Source: Flavobacteriaceae bacterium LYZ1037
GTDB taxonomy: Bacteria; Bacteroidota; Bacteroidia; Flavobacteriales; Flavobacteriaceae
Reading direction: 5' to 3'
Length of the DNA: 64,000 nt
Assembly: GCA_003144015.1 (NCBI GenBank)
Contig: QFWS01000001.1
Coordinates: forward strand, 558,001-622,000
Shown: positions 35,410 to 43,972 of the stretch, one piece after another
Layout: each line of letters starts with the position of its first letter
Position numbering within the stretch: the stretch's first letter is position 1
The notes under the pieces: model-generated
Database searches by the model: none
What the model was told of the DNA's origin: nothing
What the model saw: only the letters and a program-made list of their open reading frames with translations
Translations under genes and position numbers: made by a program

Positions 35410-36528
35410 TTAACTATTCAACATCACAGGCATTACAAGCATTGTAACCTGTTCACCTTCGTCTAAACCATCGACAGGCGTTAAAATCCCTGCTCTATTT
35501 GGTAAGCTCATTTCCAGTTGCACTTCGCTTGACGTAAGGTTGTTCAGCATTTCGGTTAAGAAACGTGAGTTAAAACCAATTTGTAAATCGTCTCCTTGAT
35601 AATCACAGGTTAAACGCTCTTCAGCTTTATTAGAGTAATCGATATCTTCTGCTGAAATATTTAATTCAGCTCCAGCTATTTTTAAACGGATTTGATGGGT
35701 CGTTTTATTTGAAAAAATACTTACACGACGGACAGAATTTAAAAACTGCATTCTGTCTATAACCAATCTATTCGGGTTCTCTTTTGGAATAACCGCTTCG
35801 TAGTTTGGATATTTCCCATCTATTAAACGACAGATTAAAACGGTGTTTTCGAACGTGAATTTTGCGTTAGAATCGTTATATTCTATCGTAACATCATCAT
35901 CACTAGCAGCTAAAATTCCTTTTAAAAGATTTAAAGGTTTTTTAGGCATGATAAATTCAGTAGTTTGACCAGCTTTAACATCTTCTCTTGAGTATTTAAC
36001 TAATTTATGAGCATCTGTTGCAACAAAAGTTAATCCTTCTGTAGAAAACTGGAAAAACACACCACTCATTACTGGTCGTAAATCGTCATTTCCAGCAGCA
36101 AAAATAGTTTTACTAATAGCTGTTGCTAGAATATCTCCAGTTATGGTTGTAGAGGTAGCATCGTCTAAAGACACTGCTTTTGGAAATTCGTTTCCATCAG
36201 CATATGCTAAAGCATATTTTCCATGATTAGAGCTAATTTCTATGGTATTATTATCTTCCACAACAAAGGTTAAAGGTTGCTCTGGAAAAGTTTTTAAAGT
36301 TTCTAGAAGTAAACGTGCAGGAACCGCAATATTACCACTATTATCGCTTTCTACTTCTAATTTAGCTGACATCGTAGTCTCTAAATCGCTAGCAGAAATG
36401 ATGAGTTCTGAATTGTTTAATTCGAATAAAAAATTATCTAAAATAGGTAAAGTATTCGAGTTGTTTATAACACCTCCAAGAACTTGCAGTTGCTTCAGTA
36501 AATAGGTACTTGATACTATAAATTTCAT
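35410..36528 (-). CDS. dnaN: DNA polymerase III beta subunit (sliding clamp)
   Basis: The 372-residue protein has the three clamp domains, starting MKFIVSSTYLLKQLQVLGGV with PILDNFLFEL. Typical segments are the VPARLLLETLKTFPE strand, GNDDLRPVMSGVFF, KYPNYEAVIP, and the C-terminal LVMPVMLNS. The clamp rings DNA and holds the polymerase on the template. In Bacteroidota dnaN is often not next to dnaA, so its presence does not mark an origin; I see no DnaA-box cluster. The gene is followed by a shared terminator and preceded by a minus-strand promoter box. Confidence 0.97.
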   Translation of the reverse strand: MKFIVSSTYLLKQLQVLGGVINNSNTLPILDNFLFELNNSELIISASDLETTMSAKLEVESDNSGNIAVPARLLLETLKTFPEQPLTFVVEDNNTIEISSNHGKYALAYADGNEFPKAVSLDDATSTTITGDILATAISKTIFAAGNDDLRPVMSGVFFQFSTEGLTFVATDAHKLVKYSREDVKAGQTTEFIMPKKPLNLLKGILAASDDDVTIEYNDSNAKFTFENTVLICRLIDGKYPNYEAVIPKENPNRLVIDRMQFLNSVRRVSIFSNKTTHQIRLKIAGAELNISAEDIDYSNKAEERLTCDYQGDDLQIGFNSRFLTEMLNNLTSSEVQLEMSLPNRAGILTPVDGLDEGEQVTMLVMPVMLNS

Positions 36529-36567
36529 GTATATTAAATACGTTTTAAGTTCGTTTAATTACTATTA

Positions 36568-36575
36568 CAAATATA
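36568..36575 (-). promoter_or_regulatory. Candidate -7 box (TATATTTG) for dnaN
   Basis: On the minus strand TATATTTG matches TAnnTTTG and lies 39 bases before the ATG at 36528. It separates dnaN transcription from gldFG. No TTTG -33 motif is evident. Confidence 0.5.
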
Positions 36576-36657
36576 TCGTATAGCTGCTAATATAGGAAAC
36601 AAACTTATTAACAAATCATTCCTTTATAAATGGAAATTTTTTAGAGAATTCACGATC

Positions 36658-39039
36658 TTACTTCGCGTATTTCTTTCTTCTGAAAAAGTTAAAAATAAAT
36701 CCGAAAACACCCAATATTACTAATGGTAACAGAATATTAATTAATTGCCATTTGGTTTTTTCTGAAGCAGCTTTTTTGTAATCTAAAAATGACACTTCAA
36801 TTTCTTTAGAACGAATGTTTATAAGTCCATTGTCGTCTAAAAGGTAATTTACAGCATTCAGTAAAAACTCTTTATTGCCATATACTTGTCCAGAACTTCG
36901 GTCGAACCCTAGTTCAATAGGGCCATTTTTACCTAATTCGTTTTTTATAACATCCCCATCAGCAACCACAATCATTTTGGTTGGTTTGCTATTATTTATT
37001 TCTTTCGAAAGTGTAAAAGGTTTTACACGATTGTTATATACAGAGATGAATTCACCTTCCAACAAAACAGCTAAGTTTTGATATGGTTTATTATAAAGCT
37101 TTGGATCAGGTTCTTCAGTAGTCATTTCTAAACTAATTTCCCGTGGGGTTCCATCGGTTTTAGTTAGAATCGAACTTTTAAGTAAAATGGTTTTCTTAAT
37201 GGCATTCTTTAAAGTGTCTATTTGATTGGCAAAATCGAACTTTACCAGATTGATATTATTAACAATAGGATGATGACTTTCTGGGTTTACCAAAGGAGAG
37301 TAATACCAAGGAAATTGCTGAAAACGCGCTTCGCTACCTTCGCCAATAGCAAGAGTAATAGGAGCGGAGTAGAGATCGTTTACTAACACAGGATTAATTC
37401 TAATACCATATTTAAAGAAAAAATCGGTTAGGTTTAAATCTCTTCCAATAGCTACACTTTTTCCGGTATTGTATAGACTATCTTTTTCCATAGCAACAGC
37501 ATCTATTAACCAAAGACTTTTGCCACCAGACATAGTAAATTGATCTAAAACAAATTTTTCATTATCTGTAAAAGCTTCAGTTGGTTTAGCCGAAACAATC
37601 AAGTCGAAATCTTTTAGTTGTTCTAATGTTTTCTGAGGATTATTAGCAACACTATCTAATGTGAAAGGAGCTAGGTTATAATATTCTGAAACGGTTTTGA
37701 GGAAATCTTCAATATAACGGCCTTTCAATTCGCCGTTCCCAATTAAGAACGCTATTTTTTTGTTTCTAGGGTTTATCAACTTGCTAAAACCATCAGCAAA
37801 AGCATATTCTAAATGCTGTACGGAATGATTGACCAACTCTTGTTGCGTTGCGCCAATTTTGTTTTTTACCAAAGGAATTTTCACTGTAACACCATTGTAA
37901 CTTGCCAAAGCCCAAGGAAAAATAACAGCCTGACTGCTTTTTCCATTTTCTTCAACACTTAATTGCATAGGTGTCAAACCACGATTGCTCAATTGCTGGA
38001 TGTTTGTGTCTCTATTAGCTTCGTCGGCAATAGGGTCTAAAAAATGAAAGACAATGTTTTTGTTATGTGAAGCAAACTCTTCAAGAATCTGCTTAGTTTC
38101 TAATTGAAGTCGCCTAAATTCCGAAGGGAAATCGTCTCCTTCTAAAAAGACATCTATTTGAATGGGTGAGTTAGCGTTGTCAATAATACTTAGGGCAGAT
38201 TCGCTAATGGTATAACGTTTATCTGAGGTTAAATCGAAACGTCCATAATAATTACTACTGATGGCATTTAAAGCCAATAAACCAATTAGGACTCCAATTA
38301 AAATTTTACCTTCTTTTATTTGAATGCCTTTTGTTGTAATACGTTTGCTTGTTAATACTAGAAAAAATACAGTGATGCTTAAAAAGTAAAGAATATCTCG
38401 TGTATCTAGAACACCACGACTCATACTTTTGTAATGTGCATTCATACCTAATTGTTCGATAAACGAACTTGATAGCATGTCTGCAACACCTTCAAAGCCA
38501 ATATAAAACAGAATACAAATAAAAACGGCCGCAATAAATGCAACAATTTGATTATCTGAAAGTGTGGAAGTAAAAACCCCTATAGATGTGTAAGCTGCTA
38601 CTAAAAAAAGCAGTCCAAAATAAGAGCCTAAAGTACTGCCTGTATCTATATTTCCTACCGGATTTCCTAATTGAAATACTGTGTAAACGTATAAAAGCGT
38701 AGGTAGTAAAGCAAAAAGTATTAAAATAAAAGCGCCCAGATATTTTCCTAAAACAATGTTGAATAAAGAGATTGGTTTGGTTAATAAAAGCTCCAGAGTA
38801 CCTTGTTTTTTTTCATCGCTAAAGCTTCGCATGGTTACAGCAGGAATTAAAAAAATTAAAACCCAAGGTGCTAAAAGAAAGAAGGATGATAAATCTGCAA
38901 AGCCATTATCTATAATATTGAATTCGCCTTTAAAAAGCCATAAAATAAGGCCATTTAACAGTAAAAAAAGCGCAATAACCAAATAACCAATTGGTGAAGC
39001 AAAAAACGAGTTTATTTCTTTTTTTAATATGGCGAACAT
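36658..39039 (-). CDS. gldFG: GldF-GldG fusion, gliding-motility ABC transporter component
   Basis: The 793-residue protein joins two proteins that are separate in Flavobacterium johnsoniae. Residues 1 to about 240 form the six-helix ABC-2 permease GldF (FFASPIGYLVIALFLLLNGL, FSDEKKQGTLELLLTKPISL). The rest is GldG, beginning with a membrane helix and then YYGRFDLTSDKRYTISESAL, FHFLDP, and ending with a last helix and a basic tail (FRRKKYAK). No Met lies near the junction, so it is a true single frame and not two abutted genes. GldA, F and G support gliding motility and the type IX system. It follows the monooxygenase-fold gene on the same strand. Confidence 0.93.
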   Translation of the reverse strand: MFAILKKEINSFFASPIGYLVIALFLLLNGLILWLFKGEFNIIDNGFADLSSFFLLAPWVLIFLIPAVTMRSFSDEKKQGTLELLLTKPISLFNIVLGKYLGAFILILFALLPTLLYVYTVFQLGNPVGNIDTGSTLGSYFGLLFLVAAYTSIGVFTSTLSDNQIVAFIAAVFICILFYIGFEGVADMLSSSFIEQLGMNAHYKSMSRGVLDTRDILYFLSITVFFLVLTSKRITTKGIQIKEGKILIGVLIGLLALNAISSNYYGRFDLTSDKRYTISESALSIIDNANSPIQIDVFLEGDDFPSEFRRLQLETKQILEEFASHNKNIVFHFLDPIADEANRDTNIQQLSNRGLTPMQLSVEENGKSSQAVIFPWALASYNGVTVKIPLVKNKIGATQQELVNHSVQHLEYAFADGFSKLINPRNKKIAFLIGNGELKGRYIEDFLKTVSEYYNLAPFTLDSVANNPQKTLEQLKDFDLIVSAKPTEAFTDNEKFVLDQFTMSGGKSLWLIDAVAMEKDSLYNTGKSVAIGRDLNLTDFFFKYGIRINPVLVNDLYSAPITLAIGEGSEARFQQFPWYYSPLVNPESHHPIVNNINLVKFDFANQIDTLKNAIKKTILLKSSILTKTDGTPREISLEMTTEEPDPKLYNKPYQNLAVLLEGEFISVYNNRVKPFTLSKEINNSKPTKMIVVADGDVIKNELGKNGPIELGFDRSSGQVYGNKEFLLNAVNYLLDDNGLINIRSKEIEVSFLDYKKAASEKTKWQLINILLPLVILGVFGFIFNFFRRKKYAK

Positions 39040-39087
39040 GTTTTTATTTCAAAGGTTAAAATTTAATAATTTAAAAATTTTCAAGCA

Positions 39088-39384
39088 TTATTCAAGAGAT
39101 ACCAGCTTCTCCACACTCCAGGCTTCTGGTTTTGCATTAAATAGTGGTTTTGTTTTGCTCCACACATTTTTAAACAAATCGGATTGCCTGTAAGCTTCTA
39201 AATCTGCTTCGCTATTCCAATAACTATAAGTAAAAAATACGTTGTTATTTGTTTTGTCTCGATACAATTCTAAAAACTGACAGCCTTTAAAATGTCTGAT
39301 ACGATTTTTATTTAATTCAAAATTTGCAAGAAATTCCTCGATCTGGTGTTCATTGAAACTCAATTTAACAATTCTTACAAACAT
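39088..39384 (-). CDS. Antibiotic biosynthesis monooxygenase (ABM) domain protein
   Basis: This 98-residue ferredoxin-like (dimeric alpha-beta barrel) protein matches the ABM pattern: MFVRIVKLSF, HFKGCQFLELYRDKTNNNVF and YWNSEADLEAYRQSDLFKNV. Family members may act in quinone or haem-related oxidation, but many have no known substrate. It lies 12 bases after the SAM hydrolase-fold gene and 48 before gldFG on the minus strand. Confidence 0.9.
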   Translation of the reverse strand: MFVRIVKLSFNEHQIEEFLANFELNKNRIRHFKGCQFLELYRDKTNNNVFFTYSYWNSEADLEAYRQSDLFKNVWSKTKPLFNAKPEAWSVEKLVSLE

Positions 39385-39396
39385 AGTTTTTTAAAA

Positions 39397-40233
39397 TTAG
39401 TCATTTAAAAATTTTACACTAATGGCGTCCATAATATCTAATCCCATGAGTGTGGAAGCACTTCCAGAGGTTTGGCTGTTGCTTTTATAAATAGCTATTT
39501 CAAGATAATTTGAAGAATTAAATACAACCAGGCTTTTCCCTTCATCGTTTCTTTTCTCAACTGGTGTTTCAAAATTTACAACATCACTGTATTTGGTGTA
39601 TATTTTTTTAAAGGTATAATTTCTTGCAGAAATTTCGAAAGCTCTTCCTTGTTGAATTTTCTCAAAAAAGGCTTTCTTAATATTACTTATTACATTTCCA
39701 TAGTTATCAATATAAATAACGCTTCCAACAATTTGGTTTTGCTCGTCGTTTACATATGGAATAATATTTTTTATAGGTTTTATAGTGTGTATTACTTTTC
39801 CAATTACATCTAATGTACCACCTCTTGCTATATGGCAAGCTACTTTAACAAAAACATCTAGCGCTGGAAAACTAGTTTCGATACGGTCGTGAATATTTAT
39901 TTCAACAATTTGTTCTGGTGCTATTTCGGCACAAATCATACTCATAATGCCATTGTTAGCACAAATAAAATAATGGTCGTCAAGCTTCATAGCAATATGC
40001 TTATTCTCCATATTAATTTCAGAGTCTATGCCAATTATATGAATGGTTCCTTTAGGAAAACTATTATAAGCATTTAGAATAATATAAGCAGCTTCTGGAA
40101 TGTTAAATGGAGACACAGAATGCGAGATATCAACAATTTTCATCTCAGATATTTCGCTGTAAATAGCTCCTTTAACTGCGCCAGCAAAGTGATCTTTCTC
40201 TCCAAAATCTGTTGTTAAAGTTATAATTGGCAT
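39397..40233 (-). CDS. SAM hydrolase/halogenase-fold protein (DUF62 family)
   Basis: The 278-residue protein has the SAM hydroxide adenosyltransferase fold: ITLTTDFGEKDHFAGAVKGA at the N-terminus, DISHSVSPFNIPEAAYIILN, and VVFNSSNYLEIAIYKSN with conserved Asn and Tyr near the C-terminus. The TDFG...DHF motif holds the conserved Asp that, with a later His and Arg, activates water. Such enzymes split S-adenosylmethionine to adenosine and methionine; the chlorinase/fluorinase branch uses halide, and I see no basis to place it there. It is the first gene of the gldFG transcript. Confidence 0.9.
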   Translation of the reverse strand: MPIITLTTDFGEKDHFAGAVKGAIYSEISEMKIVDISHSVSPFNIPEAAYIILNAYNSFPKGTIHIIGIDSEINMENKHIAMKLDDHYFICANNGIMSMICAEIAPEQIVEINIHDRIETSFPALDVFVKVACHIARGGTLDVIGKVIHTIKPIKNIIPYVNDEQNQIVGSVIYIDNYGNVISNIKKAFFEKIQQGRAFEISARNYTFKKIYTKYSDVVNFETPVEKRNDEGKSLVVFNSSNYLEIAIYKSNSQTSGSASTLMGLDIMDAISVKFLND

Positions 40234-40265
40234 GGACTAATTGTTGATATTTTTTTAAAGCAACT

Positions 40266-40288
40266 CACATTAAAAATGTGTAGCTTTG
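40266..40288 (+). promoter_or_regulatory. Candidate phoH promoter with adjoining palindrome
   Basis: TAGCTTTG (40281-40288) fits TAnnTTTG and lies about 56 bases before the TTG start of phoH. Directly upstream, CACATT-AAA-AATGTG (40266-40280) forms a perfect palindrome in the divergent intergenic region, a possible operator for one or both sides. Confidence 0.45.
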
Positions 40289-40344
40289 TTTAAGCACAAA
40301 TCTAATAAATCTTAATTGATAATTTTAATTAAATTCCACAGCTT

Positions 40345-41298
40345 TTGAACGAAATCATTATCGAACTTGAAGAAGTCTCTCCTAAAGAATTTTTTGGAGC
40401 ACAAAACACCCATATTGAATTATTAAAAAAATACTTTCCCAAACTTAAAATTGTTGCCAGAGGAACGAAAATAAAAGCCTACGGAGATGAAGATCAGCTA
40501 GAGGAGTTTGACAGGCGTTTTAATATGCTTATGGAACACTACATAAAGTATAACAAACTTGATGAGAATGTTATAGAACGTGTGCTTACCAGTCAGAGTA
40601 AAGAAGATTATGCAACCAGTGAAGCTAGTGGAGAAACCATTGTTCATGGTGTTAATGGTAGGTTGATTAAAGCACAAACAGCAAACCAAAGAAAACTGGT
40701 AGAGCTTATGCGTAAAAACGATATGGTTTTTGCTATTGGTCCTGCCGGAACAGGGAAAACCTATACAGGTGTTGCTCTGGCTGTTAAAGCTTTAAAAAAC
40801 AAAGAAGTAAAACGTATTATTTTAACTAGACCTGCCGTAGAGGCTGGTGAAAATCTAGGATTCCTTCCTGGCGATTTAAAAGAAAAGCTAGATCCATACA
40901 TGCAACCACTTTATGATGCTTTACGTGATATGATTCCTGCCGAAAAACTGGCGCAATACATTGAAAATGGAACCATACAAATTGCACCATTAGCTTTTAT
41001 GAGAGGACGTACCTTAGATCACGCGTTTGTAATTTTAGATGAAGGACAGAATACGACGCATGCCCAAATGAAAATGTTTTTAACCAGAATGGGTAAAGAC
41101 GCCAAGTTTTTACTAACAGGAGATCCAGGTCAAATAGATTTACCACGAAGAACCATTTCTGGTTTAAAGGAAGCTTTATTGATTTTGAAAAATGTAGAAG
41201 GTGTAGGCATGGTGTTTTTAGATGATAAAGATGTCATTAGACATAAACTAGTTAAGAAGGTTATTGAGGCCTATAAAAGTATCGAGAATATAGAGTAA
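40345..41298 (+). CDS. phoH: PhoH-like ATPase with TTG start
   Basis: The 317-residue protein has a KH-like N-terminal part and a P-loop NTPase domain with Walker A GPAGTGKT at 132-139 and Walker B FVILDEGQN. ALKNKEVKRIILTRPAVEAG and LTGDPGQIDLPRRTISG are typical of PhoH. The frame starts with TTG at 40345 and reads NEIIIELEEVSPKEFFGAQN, which fits where family members begin, and there is no in-frame ATG before Met61. PhoH proteins are ATPases implicated in RNA metabolism. It has its own promoter and terminator. Confidence 0.93.
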   Translation: MNEIIIELEEVSPKEFFGAQNTHIELLKKYFPKLKIVARGTKIKAYGDEDQLEEFDRRFNMLMEHYIKYNKLDENVIERVLTSQSKEDYATSEASGETIVHGVNGRLIKAQTANQRKLVELMRKNDMVFAIGPAGTGKTYTGVALAVKALKNKEVKRIILTRPAVEAGENLGFLPGDLKEKLDPYMQPLYDALRDMIPAEKLAQYIENGTIQIAPLAFMRGRTLDHAFVILDEGQNTTHAQMKMFLTRMGKDAKFLLTGDPGQIDLPRRTISGLKEALLILKNVEGVGMVFLDDKDVIRHKLVKKVIEAYKSIENIE

Positions 41299-41340
41299 AT
41301 AATAGTCATTTCTATAGACAGTTAAATATTAAAAGTATCT

Positions 41341-41367
41341 AAAAACCAGTTAATTTAACTGGTTTTT
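41341..41367 (+). terminator. Terminator after phoH
   Basis: AAAAACCAGTTAA (41341-41353) and its complement (41355-41367) form a hairpin with almost no loop, followed by T residues. Confidence 0.85.
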
Positions 41368-41507
41368 TGTTTTAAGAGTCTCTTTTGTTGTAAATCAGAT
41401 ACATACATAGCAACCTCTTATAATTCTATAAACATTGCCAAAAATTGTATAACTTTTTTCGTTTAGAGTTGCAGACATTTGTATGGAACCAAAAAAACGA
41501 TGATACA

Positions 41508-42029
41508 ATGAAAAGATTAATTTTATTAGCATTTATGTTAGGACTTAGTCCAGTTTTTGCACAGGTAACAGATATGGAAGATGTAGAAATTACACCAGAT
41601 AACTCATGGTTAAAAGCAGGATTAACTGCCGGAATTCCATTAGGAGATGCAAGTGATGCTTCGTCATTTACTTTAGGAGCAGATATTAGAGGACAGTATT
41701 TATTTAATCCCAATATAGCCATTGGTTTAGCTTCTGGTTACACCCATTATTTTGGTAAAGATCCTGTTGAAGATTTTGGAGTAATTCCTGCTGCAGGATT
41801 CTTTCGTTATTACTTTACACCAGACGGATTGTTTTTAGGAACAGATGTTGGTTATGGTTTTTTGGCCAATATAGATAATAATGATGGTGGATTGTATGTT
41901 AACCCGCAAATTGGTTACCATAACAGAGACTGGAATTTTTACGCCTATTATCAAAACACTTTTGCAGAATACGATCTGGATTTACAAAGTGTTGGTATAG
42001 GAATTACTTATAACATCCGATTTAAATAA
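41508..42029 (+). CDS. Secreted outer membrane beta-barrel protein
   Basis: From the ATG at 41508 the protein has 173 residues and a signal peptide (MKRLILLAFMLGLSPVFA, then Q); in-frame upstream codons back to 41445 start with TTG and do not fit. The mature part is made of alternating strands (KAGLTAGIPLGDASDASSFT, YFTPDGLFLGTDVGYGFL, and an end in GIGITYNIRF) that fit a small porin-like barrel of the Bacteroidota outer membrane beta-barrel group. The function is unknown. It lies between the phoH and purC terminators as a single-gene unit. Confidence 0.8.
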   Translation: MKRLILLAFMLGLSPVFAQVTDMEDVEITPDNSWLKAGLTAGIPLGDASDASSFTLGADIRGQYLFNPNIAIGLASGYTHYFGKDPVEDFGVIPAAGFFRYYFTPDGLFLGTDVGYGFLANIDNNDGGLYVNPQIGYHNRDWNFYAYYQNTFAEYDLDLQSVGIGITYNIRFK

Positions 42030-42055
42030 ATAGCTATAGATAGTAGTAACACTTT

Positions 42056-42081
42056 AAAGGAGACAAATTTATGTCTCCTTT
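42056..42081 (+). terminator. Terminator after the barrel gene
   Basis: AAAGGAGACA and TGTCTCCTTT form a 10-base stem with a 6-base loop, followed by T residues. It sits just upstream of the purC promoter. Confidence 0.88.
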
Positions 42082-42092
42082 TTTTATTTAGA

Positions 42093-42124
42093 TTTGTTTG
42101 TCGATTTGAAACAAATTACATTTG
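42093..42124 (+). promoter_or_regulatory. purC promoter, -33 TTTG and -7 TACATTTG
   Basis: TTTG (42093-42096), a spacer of 20 bases and TACATTTG (42117-42124) match both elements of the Bacteroidota vegetative promoter. The ATG of purC at 42152 is about 20 bases beyond the predicted start of transcription. Confidence 0.72.
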
Positions 42125-42151
42125 CAAATAACAACCAACAGGCTACTTCTA

Positions 42152-43102
42152 ATGAATACAATAACAGATACCAATTTCAATTTTCCAAACCAGAAAAGTG
42201 TCTATAAAGGCAAGGTAAGGGAGGTCTATAATATAAATAACGACCTACTAGTTATGGTTGCTACAGATAGGCTTTCGGCTTTCGATGTGGTCATGCCAAA
42301 AGGGATTCCATACAAAGGTCAAATCTTAAACCAGATTGCGACCAAAATGATGAAAGCTACTGAAGATTTAGTACCAAACTGGTTGTTAGCAACTCCAGAC
42401 CCAAATGTGGCTGTTGGACATTTATGCGAAACGTTTAAAGTAGAAATGGTAATTCGTGGTTATATGTCTGGTCATGCAGCCAGAGAATATAAAGCAGGAA
42501 AACGTATGCTTTGTGGTGTGAACATGCCAGAAGGGATGAAAGAAAACGATAAATTTCCTAATCCAATAATTACACCTGCAACTAAAGCTGAAATGGGAGA
42601 TCATGACGAAGATATTTCTAGAGAAGACATTATTAAAAAAGGTATTGTCTCTGAAGCCGATTATTTGGTGCTGGAAGATTACACCAGAAAATTGTTTCAA
42701 CGTGGTTCTGAAATTGCAGCTTCCAGAGGTCTGATTTTAGTTGATACTAAATACGAATTCGGAAAAACGAAAGATGGTAAGATTGTTCTGGTTGATGAAA
42801 TCCACACACCAGATTCGTCTCGCTATTTCTATGCAGATGGCTATCAAGAACGACAAGATAAAGGTGAAGCACAAAAACAACTCTCTAAAGAGTTTGTACG
42901 CCAATGGTTAATTGCTAATAATTTCCAAGGCTTGAAAGGACAAACGGTTCCAGAAATGTCCGACGAATACATAACAACGGTTAGTGAACGTTATATAGAA
43001 CTTTACGAAAACATTACTGGCGAAACCTTTGTAAAAGCAGATGTGTCTAATATACAGGAACGTATAGAAGCGAATGTCTTGAAATATTTAAAGGGAAACT
43101 AG
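42152..43102 (+). CDS. purC: Phosphoribosylaminoimidazolesuccinocarboxamide synthase
   Basis: The ATG at 42152 gives 316 residues. The frame can be read 30 bases further upstream, but the extension covers the -7 region leader and lacks similarity. The protein has the SAICAR synthase signatures [47 protein letters not shown] and [12 protein letters not shown]. It catalyses ATP-dependent joining of aspartate to CAIR in purine synthesis. The length is that of the longer (about 300-residue) bacterial and yeast-like form. Downstream is a repeat region and then a convergent gene. Confidence 0.96.
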   Translation: MNTITDTNFNFPNQKSVYKGKVREVYNINNDLLVMVATDRLSAFDVVMPKGIPYKGQILNQIATKMMKATEDLVPNWLLATPDPNVAVGHLCETFKVEMVIRGYMSGHAAREYKAGKRMLCGVNMPEGMKENDKFPNPIITPATKAEMGDHDEDISREDIIKKGIVSEADYLVLEDYTRKLFQRGSEIAASRGLILVDTKYEFGKTKDGKIVLVDEIHTPDSSRYFYADGYQERQDKGEAQKQLSKEFVRQWLIANNFQGLKGQTVPEMSDEYITTVSERYIELYENITGETFVKADVSNIQERIEANVLKYLKGN

Positions 43103-43125
43103 CTTAATAGGATTTTTAGAATTTC

Positions 43126-43258
43126 GTTAAACGGTTTTGTGTATGATTAGTGGCGTGTTTAAGCAACTAATTTAGCAAATACAAACCGAATAGAAAATCC
43201 GCGAGGATTTTCGTAAGCAAGCTTGCACCAGCAATTAATTTTATACGGTGTTGCCAAC
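43126..43258. repeat. Multi-hairpin repeat-like element next to a possible gene cassette
   Basis: This noncoding stretch contains GAAAATCC-GCGA-GGATTTTC (43193-43212, perfect 8-base stem with a GNRA-type loop), an ATTAGT/ACTAAT hairpin near 43145-43170, a GCAAGCTTGC palindrome (43218-43227), and outer ends that partly pair (GTATGATTAGTGG with CCAGCAATTAAT and ATAC). It ends in GTTGCCAAC (43250-43258). I recall similar dispersed sequence in other Flavobacteriaceae, but this is from memory. It could be a recombination site, a REP-like element or a structured RNA. Confidence 0.5.
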
Positions 43259-43263
43259 TGGTT

Positions 43264-43851
43264 TTATTTTTCCGTTTTGATTTTCTTTTTGTTCTCGTAA
43301 CTAAACTCGTCCAATTCTTTTAACTCAGTTGCTATTTTCTCTTTCCATTCCACGATTTTTTGTACGTTTCGCCCGCTTTCAGTTTCTTTTACCAATTCTA
43401 GACGACTTTTAGAAAATTCAGTCATAATGTCGTTGTTGATTTGGTTTATAATGTCAAATCCTTTTGCGATTTGTCCTTTATTTTCCAATGCTCTTTTTCT
43501 AAATTTTCTTGCGTGAATTTCGGCAAGGTCAAATTGCATTTGTTGAAAGTCAATTTGTTTTTGAATGTCAGCAACTTTTGTGGTGTCTATCCACGAAGCA
43601 TTGCCAAGAAATATATTTTCTATTTTTTGATTCAGATTGCGTTTCATAAAGTCAAATCCGCCGATTGCGTGTGAAATCATAAATTGGCTGAAAACGACAT
43701 CATTATTTTCATCGCTGATTTTGATTTTAAAATCCTCAATTGTTAGTTTTTGGTCAGAACTCCATCTTTTTTGTCCTTCTTGTAAATTCTGTCCAAAGGT
43801 TAAGTTTAGTGAACTAATTATTAAAATCAGTCCGATTATTATTCTATTCAT
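43264..43851 (-). CDS. Secreted protein related to DUF922-like proteins, zinc motif lost
   Basis: The ATG at 43851 gives 195 residues with signal peptide MNRIIIGLILIISSLNLTFG, then Q; 13 extra codons upstream overlap a flanking repeat. The segment WSSDQKLTIEDFK and the pattern FDLAEIHARKFRK resemble flavobacterial DUF922-like proteins, where I expect HExxHFD-type His and Glu residues at that place. Here the matching region reads FQQMQFDLAEIHARK, so metal binding is unlikely. The last 90 residues are charged and helical. The gene lies exactly between GTTGCCAAC (43250) and GTTGGCAAC (43869), which suggests it was inserted as a unit. Confidence 0.7.
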   Translation of the reverse strand: MNRIIIGLILIISSLNLTFGQNLQEGQKRWSSDQKLTIEDFKIKISDENNDVVFSQFMISHAIGGFDFMKRNLNQKIENIFLGNASWIDTTKVADIQKQIDFQQMQFDLAEIHARKFRKRALENKGQIAKGFDIINQINNDIMTEFSKSRLELVKETESGRNVQKIVEWKEKIATELKELDEFSYENKKKIKTEK

Positions 43852-43868
43852 ACGTTTTTTTTCAACTT

Positions 43869-43877
43869 GTTGGCAAC
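43869..43877. repeat. Right boundary repeat GTTGGCAAC of the possible cassette
   Basis: GTTGGCAAC is the reverse complement of GTTGCCAAC at 43250-43258 on the other side of the gene. The distance between them is about 610 bases and only this gene lies inside. The repeat is short, so chance cannot be excluded. Confidence 0.4.
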
Positions 43878-43972
43878 GTCTTGATATCAACTTTTTTAAT
43901 TGTTTATATCTACTGTTAAACGAAGTTAGCCATTTTTAAGCATAAAATCTATACGTAGTACTACGTAAAAAA

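Noticed and set aside
35410-36528. dnaN as a marker of a replication origin
   Set aside because: No dnaA gene and no cluster of DnaA boxes is seen, and dnaN is commonly distant from dnaA in Bacteroidota.
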